DNA from: an uncultured Desulfohalobiaceae bacterium
GTDB taxonomy: Bacteria; Desulfobacterota; Desulfovibrionia; Desulfovibrionales; Desulfonatronovibrionaceae
Assembly: GCA_913055195.1 (NCBI GenBank)
Contig: CAJXJU010000078.1
Location: 1-6,294, forward strand
Direction: 5' to 3'
Length of the DNA: 6,294 bases
Under the pieces are notes generated by a model. It worked only from the letters and a program-made list of their open reading frames with translations, did no database searches and had not been told where the DNA came from. Both the position numbers and the translations under genes were made by a program. Positions 1-5,260 of this stretch are shown here, one piece after another. Numbering within the stretch: the first letter of the stretch is position 1; every line of letters starts with the position of its first letter.

Positions 1-1
1 A

Positions 2-97
2 GACTATTTAGATCGTTTCCTGAAATTGGAGTCTCTTCTTGATTCTATCTTAGAACTTATTGAAAAAGTTGAATATTTTTTCAACTCAGAAAGTTGA
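2..97 (+). CDS. C-terminal tail of an unrecognised protein (partial)
   Basis: A frame is open from the window edge and ends at TGA 95-97, giving 31 residues that start DYLDRFLKLES and end FFNSES. The other two forward frames stop early (at about 12 and 40), so this is the only frame that could carry an upstream gene into the window. The residues are mostly helix-formers with leucines and isoleucines at regular spacing, which suggests an amphipathic helix or short coiled coil. It does not look like the usual C-terminus of UmuD or another S24/LexA-type peptidase, which would be the expected partner upstream of umuC. Only 20 bases separate its stop from the umuC start, so it could be co-transcribed with umuC. 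Chance openness over 31 codons cannot be excluded, and no function is proposed. Confidence 0.3.
   Translation, partial: DYLDRFLKLESLLDSILELIEKVEYFFNSES
67..97. repeat. Overlapping inverted repeats (AGTTGA / TCAACT / AGTTGA) before umuC
   Basis: AGTTGA at 67-72 is the reverse complement of TCAACT at 81-86, which in turn pairs with a second AGTTGA at 92-97. The middle arm can therefore form a hairpin with either flank, and the last arm covers the stop codon of the upstream frame. Such an arrangement could be an operator for a dimeric regulator or alternative RNA hairpins in the umuC leader. No E. coli-type LexA box (CTGT-N8-ACAG) is visible between 1 and 117. The arms are only 6 bp in AT-rich DNA, so function is uncertain. 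Confidence 0.3.
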
Positions 98-117
98 GTG
101 AGGTTATAAAAAAGTAA

Positions 118-1395
118 ATGAATTCTTTTTATGCTTTAGTAGATTGTAACAATTTTTATGTTTCTTGTGAACGGGTATTCAATCCCCGGCTTCGAAAACG
201 GCCAGTAGTGGTCTTGTCCAACAATGATGGTTGTGTTGTGGCCCGTTCAGAAGAGGCCAGGGCACTGGGTATTGGCATGGGCGAACCATTTTTTCAGTGT
301 AAAGGCCTTTTGCAAAGGCATGGGGGAGTAGCGCTTTCTTCTAATTATACCCTGTATGCAGATATGTCCACCCGGGTAATGGATGTTTTGTCCACCTTTA
401 TTCCTGATGTGGAAATCTATTCCATAGATGAGGCCTTTTTGTTTTTTTCCTATGCTGCTGATCCTGTTGCTCTGGGGCAGGAAATAAGAAAAAAGGTAAA
501 AAAGTGGACAGGTATTCCTGTGTCCACAGGCATAGCCAGAACAAAAACCCTGGCCAAAGCAGCAGCCCATATCGCTAAAAAGACTCCTTATCTTGATGGA
601 GTTTTTGTCCTTGAAAAACAGGAGGAAATCAAAAGGGCTTTAAAACAGATAACAATAGATGATGTCTGGGGAATCGGTCGCAATTACGCTAAATTCTTAC
701 GCTCCAGAGGAATTTTTACTGCTTTTGATTTTATCTGTCTGGAAAAAGATTTTGTACAACAACACCTTACTGTACGCGGAGTTGGCACTTTTCTGGAATT
801 AAAAGGCATTCCGTGCTTTAACATGGAAATAGATGAAAAAAGACCCAAAAGCATTATTACTTCTCGCTCTTTTGCCAGTGAGGTTTATTCTTTAACTGAT
901 CTTAAGCAGGCCATTGCTACTTTTATTCACATCGGGGCGCAAAAATTGCGTCAAAAAAAGTTGCTCACCTCTTATGTCCATGTTTTTTTAAAGTCCAACC
1001 GTTTTAAAGAAAACTATTACTCTCGCCATAGTACCTTGCAGCTTATACCATCTACTAACTACACGCCGTTTTTAATTGAAAAGGCCCATCTAGCTCTGGA
1101 AAAAATTTATTCTCCGGATCATGGTTATAAAAAAGCTGGAATTATGTTTACAGGTCTTGAACCACAAAAAGGGCGCAAACTTACCTTTTTTGAACTGGAT
1201 AAAAACAAGAGGCAAAAGCAGGAACAATTAATGCAGGTTATGGACAGGATAAACGCCAGATGGGGCAGGGGTACTTTGACAATAGCAGCCACAGGTCTGG
1301 AAAAGAAATGTTTTTCCCGTCGCGGCTACAAATCACCTGATTATACGACCAGATGGGAGGACCTGCCTGTTGTCAGAGCCGGTCATATTAGCTAA
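118..1395 (+). CDS. umuC: DNA polymerase V catalytic subunit UmuC (Y-family translesion polymerase)
   Basis: This is an error-prone DNA polymerase that copies past lesions during the SOS response; in known systems it works as a complex with UmuD' and the sliding clamp. The protein is 425 residues, close to the 422 of E. coli UmuC. Y-family catalytic acids are D9 (in DCNNFY) and D104-E105 (in YSIDEAF), with Y14 in the steric-gate position. The conserved NYTLYADMS segment lies at 76-84. A helix-hairpin-helix thumb segment ([12 protein letters not shown]) lies near 183-194, and the little finger begins around SRSFASEV at 249-256. KLTFF at 354-358 sits where E. coli UmuC has its clamp-binding QLNLF. 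The C-terminal ~45 residues (RWGRGTL to TTRWEDLP) match the DUF4113-type UmuC tail. All key residues are intact. The start is set by an in-frame TAA at 115-117 just before ATG 118. The nearest Shine-Dalgarno-like GTGAGG lies about 14 bases upstream, so the ribosome site is weak. No umuD is visible next to it. Confidence 0.95.
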   Translation: MNSFYALVDCNNFYVSCERVFNPRLRKRPVVVLSNNDGCVVARSEEARALGIGMGEPFFQCKGLLQRHGGVALSSNYTLYADMSTRVMDVLSTFIPDVEIYSIDEAFLFFSYAADPVALGQEIRKKVKKWTGIPVSTGIARTKTLAKAAAHIAKKTPYLDGVFVLEKQEEIKRALKQITIDDVWGIGRNYAKFLRSRGIFTAFDFICLEKDFVQQHLTVRGVGTFLELKGIPCFNMEIDEKRPKSIITSRSFASEVYSLTDLKQAIATFIHIGAQKLRQKKLLTSYVHVFLKSNRFKENYYSRHSTLQLIPSTNYTPFLIEKAHLALEKIYSPDHGYKKAGIMFTGLEPQKGRKLTFFELDKNKRQKQEQLMQVMDRINARWGRGTLTIAATGLEKKCFSRRGYKSPDYTTRWEDLPVVRAGHIS

Positions 1396-1440
1396 AAGCT
1401 GAAAATACTTTGCTCCAGATTCACCAGATGGTGCAGACGA

Positions 1441-1468
1441 CTCCTTACAATTAAGCCTGGTAAAGGAG
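1441..1468 (+). promoter_or_regulatory. Ribosome binding site with an upstream complementary arm (possible sequestering hairpin)
   Basis: AAGGAG at 1463-1468, five bases before ATG 1474, is a strong Shine-Dalgarno sequence for the Mth938-type gene. CTCCTT at 1441-1446 is its exact reverse complement, so a 6-bp stem with a 16-base loop could hide the site. A small hairpin (CACC-AGAT-GGTG, 1422-1433) lies just upstream. The ribosome site itself is well supported; translational control by folding is inference only. Confidence 0.45.
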
Positions 1469-1473
1469 AAAAA

Positions 1474-1815
1474 ATGATAGAAAAATATTCTTTTGGACAG
1501 ATGGTCGTAAATGGGAAAAGATATACAAGCGATCTGAAAATCATCAAAGGCCAGGTTGTGCCCAATTGGTACCGCAAAAAGGGACATCTGGTTTTTCTGG
1601 AAGATATTGAGGACATCATCCAGGCCAGACCACGGATCCTCATTATTGGTAAGGGCAAGCCAGGCCTTTTACGAGTGGATGACAGTTTAAAAAAATTTCT
1701 GGAAAAACAGGGTATTTCCTTAATTGAACAAAGTACAGCCCGGGCCGTTGAGACTTTTAATAAACTTTACCCGGGAAAAGAGCCAGTGGCAGCAGGTTTT
1801 CATTTAACTTGCTAA
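1474..1815 (+). CDS. Mth938/NDUFAF3-type domain protein (DUF498 family)
   Basis: This small soluble protein of 113 residues consists of a single Mth938-type domain, the fold shared with archaeal MTH938, mammalian AAMDC and the mitochondrial complex I assembly factor NDUFAF3. Visible family signatures are the N-terminal FGxxxxxGKxYTSD pattern (residues 7-20), the NWYRKKGHL segment (31-39), the Rossmann-like strand and glycine turn LIIGKGKPG (56-64), the T-A-AVE-FN helix (88-95) and the characteristic ending GFHLTC (108-113). Its length is complete for the family. There is no signal peptide or membrane segment. The biochemical role of bacterial members is not established, so none is assigned. 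The start is fixed by AAGGAG five bases upstream. It lies 78 bases after umuC on the same strand, and no intrinsic terminator is visible between them, so joint transcription is possible. Confidence 0.85.
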   Translation: MIEKYSFGQMVVNGKRYTSDLKIIKGQVVPNWYRKKGHLVFLEDIEDIIQARPRILIIGKGKPGLLRVDDSLKKFLEKQGISLIEQSTARAVETFNKLYPGKEPVAAGFHLTC

Positions 1816-1960
1816 CCTTGTTGATGCAAAAATAGCATCCAGAAATATTGCCGCTAACTATCTGGCAAAATTAGAAGAGTTAGGGATAATCAAAGCGGTT
1901 TTTGATTGCCACAAAAGTTTACAGATTCAGGAAATAAGTTTAAGATATTATACTTATTAA
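1808..1960 (+). pseudogene. Remnant of the C-terminal winged helix of a Fic-family protein
   Basis: A frame without its own start runs from just after an in-frame stop at 1805-1807 to TAA 1958-1960. It overlaps the last bases of the Mth938-type gene in another frame. Its first ~30 residues (LANLVDAKIASRNIAANYL, then KLEELGIIKAV) read like the C-terminal helix-turn-helix of Fic/DOC proteins, where a segment of the type LVDAGIASR-TA--YL--LEEIGIL follows the catalytic domain. The remaining ~18 residues do not show the usual ending. The catalytic HxFx(D/E)GNGR motif and the rest of the ~350-residue protein are absent, and no start or ribosome site is seen. I infer a deletion or rearrangement scar; the family match is from memory of the motif pattern. 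Confidence 0.55.
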
Positions 1961-1989
1961 ACCAATTTTAGTTCAATGGATTAAACTAA

Positions 1990-3195
1990 ATGAAAAGAAT
2001 ATTAGAAACAGCGTGCAGACTTTCAGCTTTAAAGCTTGCTCAACATCTGCCATCCTATAGAAGGTTCCTTTTTGATGTTGTAGAGAAGAGTCGGGCCAGA
2101 ATTGTAGGACTTTATGGTGCAAGGGGAGTAGGGAAGACAACACTGATGCTTCAACTCCTTAAGACCCATAACTTACCTGTAAGAGAAGCCATTTACATCT
2201 CCTGCGACCATCCAATATTCAGCGGGATTTCTTTATTTGATTTTCTTGAAGAGTTTTCTCAAAAAGGTGGAAAAATAATTTTTATTGACGAAATTCACAA
2301 AATTCCTGAATTTCAAGTACATCTTAAATCTGCCTATGATTTTTTAGATTTGAGAATTATATTTTCTGGATCATCTGCTATATCTATTACCAATCCTGAT
2401 TTTGCCAGAAGATTCTCCATGTATAAGGTTCCTATTTTCTCTTTGCGAGAATACATAGAATTGACGCAGGAAATATCTTTGCAAAGCTATTCATTAGTTG
2501 AAATTATAGAAAAACATGAAGATATAGCAATACATATTATCAACAATCTGCCTGATAAAAAGATACTAAAAGTTTTTTACGATTATAAAGAGCATGGAGC
2601 TTATCCGTTTTACTTTGAAGATCCAAAAAAATTTCTGGATAGGTTAAATGATACAATAAGCACAGCTTTGTATTCAGATTTAAGTGTTCTTTGTCATATA
2701 AGTCCTGACAAAATAAATACACTCAAAAAGTTACTTTTAACAATATGTGTTTCAAAGCCTCTGGAATTATCTGTTGAAAAACTGGCGAGTATAACAGGGA
2801 TAACCAAGACAACCCTCTACAAATATATTGAATATCTTGCCAGAGCAGAACTAATTATTCTTATCCAGAACGAAGCCAAAAGGTTTAAGTCCATTAGAAA
2901 ACCAGATAAGCTTTATCTGGCCAATACCAGTTTTTTAAAAGCCTTGTGTCTTGAAAGCGATGCAGGAACTGAAAGGGAAACTTTTTTTGCATCTTTGATG
3001 AAATATAAACATGCCCTGTATTACACGAACAAAGGAGATTTTCTGGTGGATGAAAAGTATGTCTTTGAAATAGGGGGCAAAAATAAGGATTTCAGCCAGA
3101 TAAAGGAGTTAAAAAATGCATACCTGGCGGTTGACGATATAGAAATAGGATTTGGCCGTAAAATTCCTTTATGGTTGTTTGGTTTTTTGTATTAA
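1990..3195 (+). CDS. AAA_14-type ATPase with DUF4143-like C-terminal domain
   Basis: This is a complete 401-residue cytoplasmic P-loop ATPase of the large orphan AAA_14/DUF4143 group. Walker A is GARGVGKT (43-50). Walker B is IIFID-E (96-101), followed by the IHKIPEF segment typical of the group. A sensor-1 strand IIFSGSSA lies at 123-130 and an FARRF arginine segment at 138-142. A winged-helix region follows at about 258-295 (LASITGITKTTLYKYIEYL). The last ~70 residues resemble the degenerate PD-(D/E)XK-like module: GD (349-350), then FEIGGKNK (359-366) and QIKELKNAYLA (370-380). The start is set by an in-frame TAA immediately before ATG 1990; the ribosome site is weak (only GGA nine bases upstream). 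Codon use is more AT-rich than in umuC, which suggests acquisition. Members are widespread in bacteria and archaea, and their physiological role is not firmly known. A role in defence or mobile-element biology is inference from the neighbours. Confidence 0.8.
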   Translation: MKRILETACRLSALKLAQHLPSYRRFLFDVVEKSRARIVGLYGARGVGKTTLMLQLLKTHNLPVREAIYISCDHPIFSGISLFDFLEEFSQKGGKIIFIDEIHKIPEFQVHLKSAYDFLDLRIIFSGSSAISITNPDFARRFSMYKVPIFSLREYIELTQEISLQSYSLVEIIEKHEDIAIHIINNLPDKKILKVFYDYKEHGAYPFYFEDPKKFLDRLNDTISTALYSDLSVLCHISPDKINTLKKLLLTICVSKPLELSVEKLASITGITKTTLYKYIEYLARAELIILIQNEAKRFKSIRKPDKLYLANTSFLKALCLESDAGTERETFFASLMKYKHALYYTNKGDFLVDEKYVFEIGGKNKDFSQIKELKNAYLAVDDIEIGFGRKIPLWLFGFLY

Positions 3196-3199
3196 GGAT

Positions 3200-3230
3200 T
3201 CGCCTGCAAAAAGGGACTTTTTGCAGGCGA
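3200..3230. repeat. Perfect 14-bp inverted repeat with a 3-base loop between the two ATPase genes
   Basis: TCGCCTGCAAAAAG at 3200-3213 and CTTTTTGCAGGCGA at 3217-3230 are exact reverse complements around the loop GGA. The hairpin begins five bases after the stop of the upstream gene and ends ten bases before the GGAG ribosome site (3240-3243) of the next. In RNA it would be a very stable stem. It is not a standard intrinsic terminator, because the U run is inside the stem and no U tract follows it. It may act as a terminator or attenuator, an mRNA-stability element, or be a copy of a dispersed palindromic repeat. Confidence 0.8.
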
Positions 3231-3249
3231 CTCTATTATGGAGTAAAAT

Positions 3250-4944
3250 ATGCGTAATATCCCGTATGGAGAGGCAAATTTCAGGAAGTTACGTCTGGAA
3301 AATAATTTGTATATTGACAAAACTCGTTTTATAGAACTTCTGGAAAATAGGCATATAAAACGAGGAATCTTTTTGCGACCGCGTCGTTTTGGCAAAAGTT
3401 TGTGGATTTCAACATTATGGCATTACTATGATGAATATTATAAAGATGATTTTGAAGTTTTATATGGAGATTTATATATAGGTAAGAATCCGACTAAATT
3501 GAGAAATAGCTATAAAATATTATTTCTTGAGTTTAGCGGGATAGAGACAGAAAATATCGCAGGTATAAGGCATAGGTTTAATGTTAAGATTAAGAATGCA
3601 ATAGAGAAATTTTTAGAACGGTATAACTTTCCACAAAATAAAATTAGAAAAATAGAAAATATGGAACTGGCAGAGGATATATTAGATGAATTTTTAAATA
3701 TTACAGCAAGTGAAAAGGTTTATCTCTTAATAGACGAATATGATCATTTTGCCAACGCGGTTCTGGCAGAGAGCATGGATAGGTTTCTGGAGATAGTAGG
3801 TAAAGGCGGATTTGTGCGGACATTTTATGAAGTGATAAAGACGGGAGCGATGCTTGGAGTGTTTGATAGGATATTTATTACAGGAGTAACTCCTATCACA
3901 ATGGATAGTTTAAGTAGTGGTTTTAATATCGCAGAAAATATTTCACTGGATAAAAATTTTAATGAGATGTGCGGCTTTACGCAGGCAGAAGTTGATTATT
4001 TTTTGAAAGAAACAGTGTTTAAGATATGTAAGAATATAGACAGAGAAAAGATACGAGACGATATAAAGAATTTTTACAATGGTTATCTATTTTCACCTCA
4101 GGGAGGTCAGAAAGTATATAATGCCACATTAATAAATTATTTTTTAAAGAAATTTGATTTTGAAGAATGTCAGTATCCCTTTCAGATGCTGGATAGCAAC
4201 ATAGCAACAGATTATAAGAATTTGATGGCTTTGTTTGCCATAGGGGATAGGGAAAAGAATTATGAAGTTTTAGAAGAGTTTGTGGTAGAAGGGGAGACAA
4301 CAGGCAGGATAAAAGACAGATATGAACTGGATCATGGATTTGATAGGGATGATTTTTTAACCTTGCTGTTTTGTCTGGGCTTTATAAGCATTAAGGAACG
4401 GTTTGGCAGAAGATATAAATTTGAGATTCCCAATTATGTGATCAGGCAATTGTATTTTGATTATTTTCGTTATGAGCTGGATAAAAGAGCCAGATTAAAA
4501 CTGGATAGCAGGCAATTGGAAGATGGATTGTATGAACTGGGAGTAAAAGGAAAAATAGAAGGTTTTGTGCAGGAATTGGGCAGGGTAGTCAAGCATTTGT
4601 CCAATAGAGATTTTATGAAGTTTGAGGAGAAACATTTCAAGGCCATAGTGCTTACTTTGTTGTCGTATCTGGATGTTTATTTTATTAGAAGTGAAAGTGA
4701 GATAAACAACAAGTATCCTGATATAATGTTGCTCAGGCGGAGTCCGTATGAGGCTGATTTAAAGTATGAGTATCTGTTTGAACTGAAATGGGCGCGTAAG
4801 GGAGAATTTGAGTTAAAGAAAAAGGAAGGGATGAAACAGGTAAAAATGTACCTGGAGTTGCCAGACCTGAAAGAAAATCAGGATTTAAAGGCGTATGTGC
4901 TTGTAGGAAGTAAGGAAGGGGTGGAAGCAATTGAGGCTGGATGA
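3250..4944 (+). CDS. AAA-ATPase-like / PD-(D/E)XK nuclease superfamily protein (PDDEXK_9 type)
   Basis: This is a complete 564-residue protein. It opens with the family signature IPYGEANFRKLR and a YIDKTRFIELLE segment (21-32). The P-loop variant LRPRRFGKSL (42-51) and Walker B LLIDEYD (159-165) follow. Next comes the conserved ITGVTPITMDSLSSGFNIA stretch (210-228), where this family has ITGV-P--------FNI. Residues ~245-460 form the helical middle. The C-terminal nuclease-like domain shows E460 in KFEEKHFKAIVLTLLSYL, D491 in YPDIMLL, and E511-L-K513 in LFELKWARK, so the full D-(E)XK set appears intact. The family is large and multicopy in many anaerobes and Bacteroidetes; its substrate is not established. 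The start is supported by GGAG six bases upstream. The gene is rich in ATA, AGA and AGG codons compared with umuC, suggesting horizontal acquisition. Its stop TGA overlaps an ATG at 4941, forming an ATGA junction with the next fragment. Confidence 0.85.
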   Translation: MRNIPYGEANFRKLRLENNLYIDKTRFIELLENRHIKRGIFLRPRRFGKSLWISTLWHYYDEYYKDDFEVLYGDLYIGKNPTKLRNSYKILFLEFSGIETENIAGIRHRFNVKIKNAIEKFLERYNFPQNKIRKIENMELAEDILDEFLNITASEKVYLLIDEYDHFANAVLAESMDRFLEIVGKGGFVRTFYEVIKTGAMLGVFDRIFITGVTPITMDSLSSGFNIAENISLDKNFNEMCGFTQAEVDYFLKETVFKICKNIDREKIRDDIKNFYNGYLFSPQGGQKVYNATLINYFLKKFDFEECQYPFQMLDSNIATDYKNLMALFAIGDREKNYEVLEEFVVEGETTGRIKDRYELDHGFDRDDFLTLLFCLGFISIKERFGRRYKFEIPNYVIRQLYFDYFRYELDKRARLKLDSRQLEDGLYELGVKGKIEGFVQELGRVVKHLSNRDFMKFEEKHFKAIVLTLLSYLDVYFIRSESEINNKYPDIMLLRRSPYEADLKYEYLFELKWARKGEFELKKKEGMKQVKMYLELPDLKENQDLKAYVLVGSKEGVEAIEAG

Positions 4945-4964
4945 TTGGTGCAGGAGAAAATTTT

Positions 4965-5213
4965 ATGAAATTAATCCATAATAGTGGAAATGAGCGAGTG
5001 ATAGATTTTATCCGACCATTTTTGAAGCGTGATCATCAACTCCACATAATTACATCGAAATTTTCTCTTTTTGCCTTTGCTGAAATACTGAACAGGGCAT
5101 TTCAACTGGTAAATTGTCGTCATCATCTTTTTAAAGAAAAGAATGATACGCTGGATGAAGAACAGATTGTCAAGGCTGCTACAGGTATTCATGAAACCAA
5201 AATGTGGAATTAG
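4965..5213 (+). pseudogene. Truncated N-terminus of a PLD/SNF2-type helicase (remnant)
   Basis: The frame gives 82 residues from ATG 4965, which has AGGAG eight bases upstream. An alternative ATG at 4941 overlaps the previous stop codon but has no good ribosome site. Residues 1-~52 (MKLIHNSGNERVIDFIRPFL, then LHIITSKFSLFAFAEIL) resemble the beginning of large SNF2-like helicases with an N-terminal phospholipase D-like module, which often stand just upstream of type III-like methyltransferase genes. Such proteins run to about 900 residues or more; here the frame leaves that pattern after about residue 52 and stops at TAG 5211-5213. The later part (FKEKNDTLDEEQIVKAATGI) is not recognised. No helicase motif is present. 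I interpret it as a leftover after internal deletion; a small functional protein cannot be excluded because start and ribosome site are intact. Confidence 0.5.
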
Positions 5214-5248
5214 AGCGTAATGAGCTTTTGAGACAGTTGGCAAATTAA
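5195..5248 (+). pseudogene. Out-of-frame tail fragment, possibly the end of a DUF4391-type protein
   Basis: In a different frame from the helicase fragment, NQNVELERNELLRQLAN runs to TAA 5246-5248, only 12 bases before the methyltransferase start. A basic, polar helix of the type NRKVELNxELRxL is what I recall at the C-terminus of DUF4391 proteins, which commonly sit between the helicase and the methyltransferase in these loci. The match is short and from memory, so this is a weak call. A stop (TGA 5192-5194) cuts the frame upstream, so nothing translatable precedes it. Confidence 0.25.
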
Positions 5249-5260
5249 TGGAGAGGAATA

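Noticed and set aside
247..570. Long minus-strand frame inside umuC, and similar antisense frames elsewhere (1333-1658, 4019-4300, 4971-5243, 5744-6001).
   Set aside because: They lie opposite well-supported genes or fragments, their translations show no domain pattern, and they are best explained as shadows.
1823..1839. GATGC-AAAAATA-GCATC hairpin after the Mth938-type gene as a terminator.
   Set aside because: The stem is only 5 bp and no T tract follows; the bases are also explained as codons of the Fic-like relic.
1918..1954. Promoter-like boxes upstream of the AAA_14 gene (TTTACA at 1918, TATTAT at 1946, TATACT at 1949).
   Set aside because: No pair has a good -35, a good -10 and 16-18 base spacing together; in such AT-rich DNA single boxes are expected by chance.
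3376..3402. Walker A of the PDDEXK_9-type protein lacks the usual first glycine (RPRRFGKS).
   Set aside because: RPRRFGKS is the normal form in this ATPase family, so it is not a defect of this copy.
4941..5213. An intact 90-residue gene starting at ATG 4941.
   Set aside because: The better ribosome site belongs to ATG 4965, and the sequence resembles the beginning of a much longer protein, so a fragment is more likely than a complete gene.
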